A DNA stretch of 64,000 nt from a bacterium (GTDB taxonomy: Bacteria > Planctomycetota > UBA1135 > UBA2386), in assembly GCA_030432695.1 (NCBI GenBank), contig JAUILN010000001.1, positions 124,001 to 188,000 on the forward strand, written 5' to 3'. Positions 1 through 8,223 of the stretch are shown one piece after another. Under the pieces are notes generated by a model that was not told the DNA's origin, made no database searches, and saw only the letters and a program-made list of their open reading frames with translations. The stretch's first letter is position 1. Each line of letters opens with the position of its first letter. The translations under genes were made by a program, and so were the position numbers.

Positions 1-461
1 AGGGCGCCCACCCGCATGTGCAGGTCGCGGACCTCGTCGAGGTCCTTCATCAGGTGCACCGCGGTGATCGTGATGAAGCCGGGGGCCAGGCCGCATTGCG
101 GGACGAACGCGCAGTTGGCGCCCTCGGCCAGGGCGGCGACCTTGCGGGTCACCTCGACGTCTTCGGTGAGGTCGAGGTAGTGGACGTCGTGGGCCTTGGC
201 GCGCTCGGCAATCAGCGGGTTGCAGTGGAACGGCGCGCAGGAGATCACCGCCTTGGCGCCGGCCAGGATCGCGTCGAGGTCGCTGGCGCTGGTGAAGTCG
301 ACCCGCCGGCCCTTGGCCGTACCCAGCCGCGCCAGGATCGCGTCGACCGCCCCCTGGTCGGCGTCGCCGATGCGGACCTCGTAGTCGCCGCTGTGGACGA
401 GGAAGTGGGCGACCATCTGGCCGATCTTGCCGGCCCCGAGGACGACGACGGTGGTGTTCAT
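1..461 (-). CDS. Saccharopine dehydrogenase-like NAD(P)-binding protein, C-terminus outside window
   Basis: The reverse strand reads an open frame from an ATG at 461 to the window edge (about 153 codons). It begins MNTTVVVLGAGKIGQM, a Rossmann fold with the GxGxxG loop at about residues 9-14. It continues with a family-typical stretch (VISCAPFHCNPLIAERA, then HYLDLTEDV and QCGLAPGF), matching the NADP-binding half of the saccharopine dehydrogenase/LysW-pathway superfamily. These enzymes are NAD(P)-dependent dehydrogenases of amino acid metabolism such as lysine metabolism. The substrate-binding half lies to the left of the window, so the exact reaction cannot be assigned. No strong Shine-Dalgarno is visible. 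The start is chosen because the Rossmann strand begins immediately after it. Confidence 0.85.
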   Translation of the reverse strand, partial: MNTTVVVLGAGKIGQMVAHFLVHSGDYEVRIGDADQGAVDAILARLGTAKGRRVDFTSASDLDAILAGAKAVISCAPFHCNPLIAERAKAHDVHYLDLTEDVEVTRKVAALAEGANCAFVPQCGLAPGFITITAVHLMKDLDEVRDLHMRVGA

Positions 462-606
462 GCGCGTGCGGATGGGGGTGATGCGGGGTGCGTGGATGCC
501 CCGGGACGGCACCCGGGGGCGGGCCAAGATCCGGCCTCCTCAGGGAATTTCGACCGCCGGGGCCGCCGGAGTGGAGCCGGCCCGCGGGGGCCGACGGGAC
601 CCTCTC

Positions 607-1470
607 TCACGCGTTCTTCCGGCCGATCACGTAGGCGATCCAGCCCGGATCGGCCTCGCCGCGCTTCTTGCGGGTGTACTTCTCGTTGCCCTCGCCGGTC
701 TCCGGATCGGTGCCTTCCCAGAGCACGTGGACGTCGTGGAAGCCGGCCTCGGTCATGAGCTCCTGAAGTTCCGGCAGGGTCCACTGCCGCCAGGTGTACT
801 TGAACGCGTTCTTCAGCTCGGTGCCGTCCTTGAAGCGGAAGTGGATCCGGCACTGGCTCTGGTAGGTGATCGGGTCGAAGCGGTGCTGCTCCCACACGTA
901 GGTGAAGTCCTCGACCTCGCGGTCCTCCTCCAGCTCTTCCTGGGTTTCGCTGCCGCCCCAGGCGTCGAAGAACAGCACGCCGTCGTCGACCAGGTTGTCG
1001 AGGCACTTCTTCATGTAGGCGCGGAGGGAGTCGCGGGTCATGAAGAACGAGTAGCTGAAGTTCAGGGCCGCGATCATGTCGACCTGCGGACACTGCGCGT
1101 CCATCACGTCGGCCTCGTAGAGGCGGATCCGCTCCTGCTGCTCGTCGTCGAGGAGCTTGGCGACGTTGTGTTCCTGGCCCCAGCGGAGGGTCGGGCCGTC
1201 GAGGTCCACGGCGACCGCGGAGTTCTCGCGGTGCATCTTGACCCAGTGGCAGCTCAAGAGCGCGGTGCCGCAGAAGTCTTCGCGGAAGTGGCGGCCGGGG
1301 CGGCCGGTGAGCTTCTTGAAGTACTTCTTGAAGAACGGCGCGTCGACCTCGGGGGCCTGGACCGAGAGCTGGTAGAGCTCGTGGCGGTCGGAGGTCTTCG
1401 CGGTGCGCTTCTGCTTCGCAGCCTTCTTGCTGCGCTTGTCCTTCTTGGGTTTGGAGGCGGTCTTCGGCAT
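607..1470 (-). CDS. Class I SAM-dependent methyltransferase with a Lys-rich N-terminal tail
   Basis: A 287-residue protein. The first ~27 residues are a lysine/arginine-rich, probably disordered tail (MPKTASKPKKDKRSKK). A class I methyltransferase domain follows, with motif I as EDFCGTALLS at about 64-73, an acidic motif II (VAVDLDG, 86-92), and DVMD at 121-124 followed by the LNFSYSFF strand. The GxGxG loop is unusual (FCGTALLS), as in a group of uncharacterised bacterial methyltransferases. The C-terminal half is rich in charged residues and aromatics. The substrate is unknown; the basic tail suggests contact with nucleic acid or an acidic partner, which is inference. The next gene upstream on this strand is far away; gene 3 is divergent from it, 74 bp away. 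Confidence 0.8.
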   Translation of the reverse strand: MPKTASKPKKDKRSKKAAKQKRTAKTSDRHELYQLSVQAPEVDAPFFKKYFKKLTGRPGRHFREDFCGTALLSCHWVKMHRENSAVAVDLDGPTLRWGQEHNVAKLLDDEQQERIRLYEADVMDAQCPQVDMIAALNFSYSFFMTRDSLRAYMKKCLDNLVDDGVLFFDAWGGSETQEELEEDREVEDFTYVWEQHRFDPITYQSQCRIHFRFKDGTELKNAFKYTWRQWTLPELQELMTEAGFHDVHVLWEGTDPETGEGNEKYTRKKRGEADPGWIAYVIGRKNA

Positions 1471-1544
1471 GCGGATTCGATAACGGATCGCTTCGCGCGA
1501 GGGAAGCGCGCGCCTCGGCGGGGTGCCGGCTAGCCTGGGCGGCG

Positions 1545-2501
1545 ATGGACGGTGGCAAGATCGCGGTGGTCGGTCCCGGCCGGAGCCGCAACGGGCTCGG
1601 TCCGTTCCTGGCGGGCTTCTGTGAAGAGGCCGGACTCCGGGTGGTCGCGGCGGCGGGGCGGGACGGCTTGCGCACCGAGGCTGCCTGCGCGGAGTTCGCG
1701 GTGCGCTTCGGTCATCCGGTCGCGGCCTTCACCGAGGTCGACCGGATGCTCGCGGTCAGCGGGGCAGATGCGCTGGTGATCGCCTCGCCGGCGGCGGCCC
1801 ATCTGGAGGCGCTGCGCGCCGCGCTCGAGCACGGCGCCGCGGTGCTCTGCGAGAAGCCGCTGGTGGCGCCGGCGCAGGGCGCTGCGGTCGAGGCCCTGCT
1901 CGACGCGTTCGCGGAACGGGGCCTGCTGCTGGTCGAGAACTGCCAGTGGCCGGAGACCCTGCACGTCTTCGAGGAGGTCTGGCCGGGGCTCCTGGCGGAA
2001 CCGATCACCGAAGTGGCGATGCGGCTGTCGCCGACCGCGGGCGGGCGCGCGATGCTCGAGGATTCGCTGTCCCACCTGCTGTCGGTCGCCCAGGTCGCGG
2101 CTGCGATCGGTCCGGGGGCGCGACTGCTCGGCGTGGAGCTGGAGGGGGCCGGCCCGGCCAGCGAGGCGGCCGAGATGCGGGCCACCGTGGCGCAGGACGG
2201 CCGGCAGATCCGGCTCCGGCTGGAGCTGCGCCGCGTGCCCGAGCAGCCGCGTCCGGCGTGGGTCGAACTCGATGGCCACCGCCTGGTGCGGACGGTCGAC
2301 CAGTCCGACGGGGGGTATCGGCTGGCGTTCGAGGCGCCGGGGGGAAAGCGCGTGCCGTTCGATGACCCCACCCGCAGCCTCGTGTATCGTTTCGCGGATT
2401 GCCTCAGGGAGCCCAGCATTGAGCGAGTTCGAGCCGAGTCGCAGCGAGTCCGTGAACGGGCCCGCCTCTACGCAGGGATCGTCGCCGGCTGGCGGGGGTG
2501 A
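1545..2501 (+). CDS. Gfo/Idh/MocA family oxidoreductase
   Basis: A 318-residue NAD(P)-dependent oxidoreductase. The N-terminus carries the Rossmann strand KIAVVGPG; the family loop GxGxxG appears as GPGRSRNG. The EKP catalytic motif is present at about residues 103-105 (VLCEKPLVAP), followed by the expected C-terminal beta-sheet domain. Members act on sugars, inositols or other polyols. The active-site histidine of the classical members is not obvious, so the substrate is undefined. The 3' end overlaps the start of the following radical SAM gene by about 80 bases in another frame, suggesting co-transcription. Confidence 0.8.
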   Translation: MDGGKIAVVGPGRSRNGLGPFLAGFCEEAGLRVVAAAGRDGLRTEAACAEFAVRFGHPVAAFTEVDRMLAVSGADALVIASPAAAHLEALRAALEHGAAVLCEKPLVAPAQGAAVEALLDAFAERGLLLVENCQWPETLHVFEEVWPGLLAEPITEVAMRLSPTAGGRAMLEDSLSHLLSVAQVAAAIGPGARLLGVELEGAGPASEAAEMRATVAQDGRQIRLRLELRRVPEQPRPAWVELDGHRLVRTVDQSDGGYRLAFEAPGGKRVPFDDPTRSLVYRFADCLREPSIERVRAESQRVRERARLYAGIVAGWRG

Positions 2502-3777
2502 GACCGGAGCCGCGCAGGACGCGGCGGTCTCCCAGCGCCGCGCCGAAGCGATCCATGACTTCACCGCCAAGCTGCGGCAGTCCGGCATGTGGCCGAAGGT
2601 CCGCGAATACGTGGACTGGCAGCGCAAGCTTCGCGGTGCCCGGCGCGCGAAGCAGCCGGAGCCGGAGCGTCCGGACCTGGTGCCGCTGTCGATCAATCTC
2701 GACCTGACGACGGCGTGCAACTACGCCTGCGACCACTGCATCGACTGGGACATCCTCAACGCCAAGGTCAAGTACGAGCACGAGACGCTCTGCAACCAGA
2801 TGCGGGAGATGGCGGCTCGCGGGATGCGCAGCGTGATCCTGATCGGCGGTGGCGAGCCGACGCTCTACCCGAAGTTCAAGGAGTTCGTGATCCTCCTGAA
2901 GGAACTCGGCCAGCAGGTCTCGGTGGTCACCAACGGCAGCCGCGGCCACAAGATCCTCGAGATCGCGCCGTACCTGACCAAGGGCGACTGGGTGCGTCTG
3001 TCGCTCGACTCGGGGCGCAACGACACCTTCCAGCGGATGCACAATCCGACGCCGAAGACGCTCACGCTCGACGACATCTGCGCGTGGGTGCCGAAGATCA
3101 AGGCCGTGAACCCGCACTTCCAGATGGGCTACTCGTTCATCATCACCTGGAAGGGCGGCACACGGGACGATGTGAAGATCGTCGAGAACATCGGCGAGAT
3201 CGAGCTGGGGGCGAAGCGGGCCAGCGAGGCCGGCTTCGACTACATCTCCTACAAGCCGTTCCTGGAGCGCGCGGAGACCGGCTCCGAGGTCATGGACCCC
3301 GACAAGATCGAGGGCCACATGGCCGACGTGATGCAGCGGATCCGCACCGGGATCGACGCCGCGCGGCGCTACGAGAAGAACCCCGACCAGCCGGGCGGGT
3401 TCTCGGTCCGCGAGAGCACCAACCTGCGGATGCTGATGGAGAACTCGTGGCGGGACTACACCAACCAGCCGCAGGTCTGCCACATGCAGGCGCTGCGTCA
3501 GGTGCTGAGCCCGCACGGCATGTTCAACTGTCCGGCCTACCGCGGGGTGAGCTACGCGCGGATCGGCGAGATGGACGTCAACCGCGACGCCGAGTCGGTG
3601 CGCGCGACCGCGGGCATGACCGCGGCACTGCTCGACAACTTCGACGCGTCCGACAACTGCAAGGACGTGACCTGCCTCTACAACAGCACCAACTGGTGGC
3701 TGGAGAAGCTGATCGAGGACGGCTCGGACCTGGACGCCGTCGAGGTCCTGCCCGACCGCCGCGACACGTTCCTCTGA
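2419..3777 (+). CDS. Radical SAM enzyme with SPASM-like C-terminus
   Basis: About 452 residues from a TTG at 2419, preceded by AGGGAG seven bases upstream; a GTG at 2452 is a possible alternative. The radical SAM cluster motif C-x3-C-x2-C is CNYACDHC (Cys100, 104, 107 from this start), followed by the GGGEPTL SAM-binding strand. The C-terminal part has further cysteines in SPASM-like context (QVCHMQAL, FNCPAYRG, CKDVTCLYN), as in enzymes binding auxiliary Fe-S clusters. Such proteins modify peptides or small molecules, or act as heme-d1-type maturases. No precursor peptide gene is visible beside it. It probably forms an operon with the overlapping oxidoreductase; the substrate is unknown. Confidence 0.85.
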   Translation: MSEFEPSRSESVNGPASTQGSSPAGGGETGAAQDAAVSQRRAEAIHDFTAKLRQSGMWPKVREYVDWQRKLRGARRAKQPEPERPDLVPLSINLDLTTACNYACDHCIDWDILNAKVKYEHETLCNQMREMAARGMRSVILIGGGEPTLYPKFKEFVILLKELGQQVSVVTNGSRGHKILEIAPYLTKGDWVRLSLDSGRNDTFQRMHNPTPKTLTLDDICAWVPKIKAVNPHFQMGYSFIITWKGGTRDDVKIVENIGEIELGAKRASEAGFDYISYKPFLERAETGSEVMDPDKIEGHMADVMQRIRTGIDAARRYEKNPDQPGGFSVRESTNLRMLMENSWRDYTNQPQVCHMQALRQVLSPHGMFNCPAYRGVSYARIGEMDVNRDAESVRATAGMTAALLDNFDASDNCKDVTCLYNSTNWWLEKLIEDGSDLDAVEVLPDRRDTFL

Positions 3778-3793
3778 GTCGCGCGCCCCGTTT

Positions 3794-3828
3794 CTGTCGT
3801 AGTCGGTGCCAGGCACGGACTACGACAG
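3794..3828. repeat. Perfect 11-bp inverted repeat around an inner GTGCC/GGCAC repeat
   Basis: The sequence CTGTCGTAGTC at 3794-3804 is exactly the reverse complement of GACTACGACAG at 3818-3828. Between them lies a second small palindrome, GTGCCAGGCAC. It sits 17 bp after the stop of the radical SAM gene and ends 12 bp before the ATG of the next gene. It could terminate transcription (no T-tract follows), be an operator, or be a REP-like unit. GTGCC-N-GGCAC cores occur in REP elements mobilised by RAYT transposases, to my knowledge. No second copy was seen in the window. Confidence 0.75.
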
Positions 3829-3840
3829 ATTCTCGCGTGG

Positions 3841-4941
3841 ATGCTCTCGATGCTGGATCCCCTGGGATATGGCGCACTGCTCGGGTTGGCGCTGGTGGGC
3901 GCCGGGGCGGTGGTGGTGGCGCTGCGGGCGTTGTTCCTGCGGCCTGGTCAGGCGGTGGTCGCCGGGCGGTCCGATGGTCGTGGTCGTGACCTGCGGATCC
4001 CCCAGGAGCTTCCCGGGTGCACGGCGCTGCTGTGTGCCGATCGGGAACTCGAGGATCGGTTCTTCGCGGTCGTTGCCGGTCGCAGCACGGGGACGGTCCG
4101 CCTGACCGACGACCTGAGTCTGCCGCGCGCGCCGACCGTCGAGGCACTGCTGCGGAGGCGAGCCGGAGGGGACCCGGAGAGGCTCGCCGCGTGGGTGGCC
4201 GGCCTGCAGCTGGAGTCGGTGCTCGATCGCCCGTTCGAGTCGCTCGATGGCCTCCTGGGGCGGCGGGTGAAGCTGGTTTGGAGTCTGCTCGCCGGCGGAG
4301 TCGAGCAGATCGTCGTCGAGTCGTGCCCTGGCCTCCCGACTCGCGAGCGCGCCGACCTGCTGGCCTGCCTGCGCTGGATGCGGACCGCGCGCGGCCTGCG
4401 AGTCGTCTACGGCATCCGCAGCACCGCCGACCTGGAGGACCTCGCCGAGGCGCTGGTGGTCGTCGACGAGCAGGGCCGGATCTACGGCCCTGGCGAGCCC
4501 TGGGCGCTACTGGGCGCGACCTGGCGGGGCTCGTTGGTCGAGCGCCTCGAGGTGGTCTCGACCCTCGCCGCCAAGGTCGACTACCTCGACGAGGAGGGCC
4601 GCTGGCTGCGGGTTCTGGCCTGCGGCGGCCGCGAGGTCTACCTGCCGTTCCAGCGCCTCTCGCCGGGTTGGGTGGGTCGGATCGCGGTGCGACCGGAGTC
4701 GGTGCTGCTGGTGCGCGAGGCGCTGCCCGGCCCGCGCCTGACCAACCAGATCGTCGGGCGTGTCCATACCGTCGGCGACCTGCTGGGGCGTTCCCTGGTG
4801 GCGGTCGACGTCGGCGGCGGCGAGCTGCTCCGGGCGTTGGCCGAGTCCGACACGGTGCAGGGACTCGGCCTCCTCCCCGGCGCGCCGGTCGTATGCGTGT
4901 TCGAGCCCGGCGCGGTGCGTTGGGCCGCAGCAGCACCCTGA
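3841..4941 (+). CDS. Degenerate ModC-like ABC ATPase with N-terminal membrane helix and TOBE tail
   Basis: A 366-residue protein. Residues ~8-32 form one hydrophobic helix. The middle aligns by eye with an ABC nucleotide-binding domain: TALLCADRELEDRFFAVVAG stands where the Walker A strand-loop-helix should be, SLDGLLGRRVKLVWSLLAGG replaces the LSGGQ signature region, and IVVESCPGLP replaces Walker B plus D-loop. The switch His region reads VVYGIRST. All nucleotide-binding residues are therefore altered. The last ~120 residues resemble the regulatory tail of molybdate importers, with IAVRPESVLLVREALPG followed by a TOBE-type barrel. I infer a non-hydrolysing, membrane-tethered regulator or oxyanion sensor. 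No ModA or ModB gene is in the window. Two ATGs are close together (3841 and 3850); the first is used. Confidence 0.55.
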   Translation: MLSMLDPLGYGALLGLALVGAGAVVVALRALFLRPGQAVVAGRSDGRGRDLRIPQELPGCTALLCADRELEDRFFAVVAGRSTGTVRLTDDLSLPRAPTVEALLRRRAGGDPERLAAWVAGLQLESVLDRPFESLDGLLGRRVKLVWSLLAGGVEQIVVESCPGLPTRERADLLACLRWMRTARGLRVVYGIRSTADLEDLAEALVVVDEQGRIYGPGEPWALLGATWRGSLVERLEVVSTLAAKVDYLDEEGRWLRVLACGGREVYLPFQRLSPGWVGRIAVRPESVLLVREALPGPRLTNQIVGRVHTVGDLLGRSLVAVDVGGGELLRALAESDTVQGLGLLPGAPVVCVFEPGAVRWAAAAP

Positions 4942-5004
4942 TCCGCGTTCCGGCGGTTGTGCCGCGGTCCGCGCCCACCTAGGGTCGAGCCCGAAAGGAC
5001 CGCG

Positions 5005-6309
5005 ATGAGCACCACCGCCACCGACGTCCACGTCCGCGATCTCCTCGAGTCGTATCGGCGGGTGCGTGCACTCACCGAGCGTCTCGCCGCGCCGCTCGAG
5101 CCCGAGGACCAGGTCGTCCAGTCGATGGACGACGTGAGCCCCACCAAGTGGCACCTCGCCCACACCAGCTGGTTCTTCGAGGCGTTCCTGCTCCGGCCGT
5201 TCCTGGCCGGCTACCGCTCGCTCGACGTCCGCTACGACCACCTGTTCAACAGCTACTACGAGACCCACGGCCGCATGCACCCGCGGCCCAGGCGTGGTCT
5301 GCTGTCGCGGCCGACGGTCCGCGAGGTGCTGGGGTTCCGCGGCCACGTCGATGCGGCGATGGTGCGGATCCTGGAGGCGGGCGGCCGCGACCGCGACGAG
5401 ACGGCCGAGATCGCGCGGCGCGTGACGCTCGGTCTGAACCACGAGCAGCAGCACCAGGAACTGCTGCTGATGGACTGCAAGCACGTTCTCGGCTCCAGCC
5501 CGCTGCGCCCGGCCTACCGCGACGACCTGGCGACGGACCTCGAGGGAGATCGCGACTCGTCCGGCGGCGCGCCGGGCTGGTGCCGCTTCGCCGGCGGGAT
5601 CCACGAGATCGGCGCGCCGGCGGAGGGGTTCGCGTTCGACAACGAGCGGCCGCGCCATCGGGTCCTGGTCGAGGACTTCGAACTCGCCGACCGCCTGGTC
5701 ACCTGCGGCGAGTGGCTCGAGTTCGTCCAGGACGGCGGCTACCGCCGACCGGAGCTGTGGATGGCCGACGGCCTGGCGCGGTGCCGCGAGGATCGTTGGG
5801 AGGCACCGCTCTACTGGCAGCGCTGCGAGCGCACCGAGGGTTGGTCGGTGCAGACCCTGGGGGGGCCGCGGCCGGTCGCTGCCGACGAACCGGTGGTCCA
5901 CGTCAGCTGGTTCGAGGCCGACGCCTTCGCGCGATGGGCCGGTGCGCGCCTGCCGACCGAGGCGGAGTGGGAGATCGCGGCCGTGGCAGCTCCCGAGCCC
6001 CGCGGGGGCGGCTTCCTCGACGCCGACCGGCTGCATCCGTCGCCGGCCCGGCCGCGTCGTGGTGCTTCGCCGCGGCAGCTGTTCGGCGAGGTCTGGCAGT
6101 GGACCGCGAGCCCCTACGTCGGCTACCGCGGATTCCAGCCGCTGGAAGGCACGCTGGGCGAGTACAACGGCAAGTTCATGAACGGCCAGTACGTCCTGCG
6201 GGGCGGTTCCTGCGTGACTCCGGCCGACCATCTGCGGTCCAGCTACCGCAACTTCTTCTACCCGCATCAGCGCTGGGCCTTCGCCGGACTGCGCCTGGCT
6301 CGTGGCTGA
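5005..6309 (+). CDS. egtB: EgtB-like iron-dependent sulfoxide synthase
   Basis: A 434-residue protein starting at the ATG at 5005, preceded by GAAAGGA. It has the DinB-like helical N-domain with the iron-ligand pattern of the family: His50 in SPTKWHLAH and the HxxxH motif His146/His150 in NHEQQHQEL. A formylglycine-generating-enzyme-type (FGE-sulfatase) C-domain follows, with signature GEVWQW, NGQYVLRGGS and RSSYRNFF near the end. EgtB couples hercynine (trimethyl-His) to a thiol to give the sulfoxide precursor of ergothioneine. No EgtD-type histidine methyltransferase is adjacent; the methyltransferase two genes downstream does not look like EgtD. The substrate could therefore be ergothioneine-related or ovothiol-related. 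Confidence 0.85.
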   Translation: MSTTATDVHVRDLLESYRRVRALTERLAAPLEPEDQVVQSMDDVSPTKWHLAHTSWFFEAFLLRPFLAGYRSLDVRYDHLFNSYYETHGRMHPRPRRGLLSRPTVREVLGFRGHVDAAMVRILEAGGRDRDETAEIARRVTLGLNHEQQHQELLLMDCKHVLGSSPLRPAYRDDLATDLEGDRDSSGGAPGWCRFAGGIHEIGAPAEGFAFDNERPRHRVLVEDFELADRLVTCGEWLEFVQDGGYRRPELWMADGLARCREDRWEAPLYWQRCERTEGWSVQTLGGPRPVAADEPVVHVSWFEADAFARWAGARLPTEAEWEIAAVAAPEPRGGGFLDADRLHPSPARPRRGASPRQLFGEVWQWTASPYVGYRGFQPLEGTLGEYNGKFMNGQYVLRGGSCVTPADHLRSSYRNFFYPHQRWAFAGLRLARG

Positions 6310-6321
6310 AGCCTTCGCCTG

Positions 6322-7290
6322 ATGAAGTACCGACGACTGGGCCACAGCGGCCTGAAGGTCAGCGCGCTCGGACTCGGTTCCTGGCTGACGCTCGGTCGCA
6401 GCGTCGAGGCCGACGAGACCGAGCGCATGGTCCAGTCCGCGTTCGACGCCGGCGTGAATCTGTTCGACACCGCCGACGTCTACGAGCGCGGCGCGGCCGA
6501 GCGGGCGCTCGGCAAGGCCATCGGCGGGCTGCCGCGCCACCACCTGGTGGTCGCGACGAAGTGCTTCTTCCCGATGAGCGACGACGTCAACGACCGCGGC
6601 CTGGCGCGCAAGCACGTCCACGAGTCGCTGCACCGCTCGCTGATCCGGCTGAACACCGACTACGTCGACCTCTACCAGTGCCACCGCTTCGATCCCGAGG
6701 TGCCGCTGGAGGAGACCTGCCGGGCGATGGACGACCTGATCCGCCGCGGCGACGTGCTCTACTGGGGCGTCAGCGCCTGGCCGGGTCACGCGATCCAGCA
6801 GGCGGTGACGCTGTGCCGGGCCAACGGTTGGCACGTGCCGATCTCCAACCAGCCGCTGTACAACCTGCTGGAGCGGGGGATCGAGGCCGAGGTCCTGCCG
6901 CTGTCGCAGGCCTCGGGGGTCGGGCAGCTGGTCTACTCGCCGCTCGCGCAGGGCGTGCTGACCGGCAAGTACCGCCCTGGGGCCGCCCCGCCGGCCGGCT
7001 CGCGGGCCACCGACGAGGGCGCCGTGCGGTTCGTCGAGCGCTTCATGGGCGGCGATGCCCTGGAGCGGGTGGCGCGTTTCGTGGCTCTGGCCGCGGCCGA
7101 GGGGCTCGAGCCGGGGGCCCTGGCGCTGGCCGCCTGCCTGGCCCGGCCGGGTGTGGCGAGCGCGCTCGTGGGGGCGCGGAGCGTCGCCCAGCTCCAGCAG
7201 AACCTGCGAGCCGTCGATATCACAGTCGGGGCCGATCTGCAGGCTCGCCTCGACGAGCTGTTCCCGCCGGCCGCCCCGACCTCCGTCTGA
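6322..7290 (+). CDS. Aldo/keto reductase
   Basis: A 322-residue NADPH-dependent reductase of the AKR TIM-barrel superfamily, closest by eye to the Kv-beta/YghZ-like group. The catalytic tetrad is complete: Asp49 (NLFDTADVY), Tyr54, Lys80 (VVATKCFF) and His121 (LYQCHRFD). The C-terminal cofactor-binding stretch is present (LVGARSVAQLQQNL). It begins 12 bases after the egtB-like stop and ends 5 bases before the next ATG, so the three genes look like one operon. The physiological carbonyl substrate cannot be named. Confidence 0.88.
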   Translation: MKYRRLGHSGLKVSALGLGSWLTLGRSVEADETERMVQSAFDAGVNLFDTADVYERGAAERALGKAIGGLPRHHLVVATKCFFPMSDDVNDRGLARKHVHESLHRSLIRLNTDYVDLYQCHRFDPEVPLEETCRAMDDLIRRGDVLYWGVSAWPGHAIQQAVTLCRANGWHVPISNQPLYNLLERGIEAEVLPLSQASGVGQLVYSPLAQGVLTGKYRPGAAPPAGSRATDEGAVRFVERFMGGDALERVARFVALAAAEGLEPGALALAACLARPGVASALVGARSVAQLQQNLRAVDITVGADLQARLDELFPPAAPTSV

Positions 7291-7295
7291 GCTGC

Positions 7296-8168
7296 ATGAC
7301 CCGCACCGGTCCGACCACCGCCGCCCCCGAGGGTGCCCCGCCGCAGTCCGCCGAAGGCGCCGACCTGCCCGGCGCCGCTGCGTCGCTGGAGCTGCCGCCC
7401 GGCTGCGCCCGGTTGGAGGCGCTGTTCCTCGAGAAGTTCGGCGACCCACAGGTCTGCGGCTGGAGCCCGCGGATGCGCTGGGGCTTCCGCTACTTCACGC
7501 CCGACGAGCACTACGAGGCGGTGGTGGAGAGCCTGGTCGGGCCGACGACCCGTTGGATCGACGTCGGCTGTGGCCGGATGCTCTTGCCCAACAACGCCAA
7601 GCTGGCGCAGCGGCTCAGCGAGACCGCCAGTCGGCTGGTCGGCGTCGACCCCGACGTGACGATCCAGGAGAACCCGTTCGTCCACGAGCGGATCCAGAAG
7701 GGCTTCGACGACTTCGAGACCGACGAGCGCTTCGACCTGGTGACGATGCGGATGGTGGCCGAGCACGTCGCCGATCCCGAGCAGGTCTGCGACGTCCTGG
7801 CCAAGGTCACCGCCCCCGGTGGGCGGGTGGTGATCTACACCGTCCACAAGTTCGCGCCGGTGCCGCTGATCACCTCGCTGGTGCCGTTCGGCGCGCGCCA
7901 CGCGGTGAAGCGGTTCCTGTGGCGGACCGAGGAGAAGGACACCTTCCCTACCTGCTTCCGGATGAACACGCGCGGTACGTTGCGCCGCCTGTTCGAGGCC
8001 CGCGGCATGGCGGAGGAGGGCTTCACCTTGCTCGACGACTGCCGCAGCCTGGCGCGCTTCAAGCCGGGGCAGTGGAGCGAGCTGGTGGCTCGCAAGGTGC
8101 TGCGCGCCGTCGGGCTGCCGTATCCAGAGGTCTGCCTGCTCGGCGTCTACCGCAAGCCGGCGGACTGA
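7296..8168 (+). CDS. Class I SAM-dependent methyltransferase
   Basis: A 290-residue protein. The N-terminal ~35 residues are Pro/Ala/Gly-rich. Motif I is WIDVGCGRM (residues ~87-95), followed by LVGVDPDV (motif II) and FDLVTMRMVAEHV, a Methyltransf_11/25-type core. The C-terminal region (KFAPVPLITSLVPFGARHAVKRFLW) is hydrophobic and could touch a membrane, as in quinone or lipid methyltransferases. The overall look is that of a small-molecule or lipid enzyme following an operon of redox enzymes. It is not EgtD. The substrate is unknown. Confidence 0.8.
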   Translation: MTRTGPTTAAPEGAPPQSAEGADLPGAAASLELPPGCARLEALFLEKFGDPQVCGWSPRMRWGFRYFTPDEHYEAVVESLVGPTTRWIDVGCGRMLLPNNAKLAQRLSETASRLVGVDPDVTIQENPFVHERIQKGFDDFETDERFDLVTMRMVAEHVADPEQVCDVLAKVTAPGGRVVIYTVHKFAPVPLITSLVPFGARHAVKRFLWRTEEKDTFPTCFRMNTRGTLRRLFEARGMAEEGFTLLDDCRSLARFKPGQWSELVARKVLRAVGLPYPEVCLLGVYRKPAD

Positions 8169-8174
8169 TCCCGT

Positions 8175-8188
8175 CCCAGGATCCTGGG
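8175..8188. repeat. 14-bp perfect palindrome between methyltransferase and purD
   Basis: CCCAGGATCCTGGG lies 7 bp after the methyltransferase stop and about 35 bp before the purD ATG. It could be a small operator or a weak terminator. Nothing else in the 55-bp gap is recognisable. Confidence 0.4.
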
Positions 8189-8223
8189 TCGACCCGCGTC
8201 ACCGCGCTATCCTGGCGCGCTTC

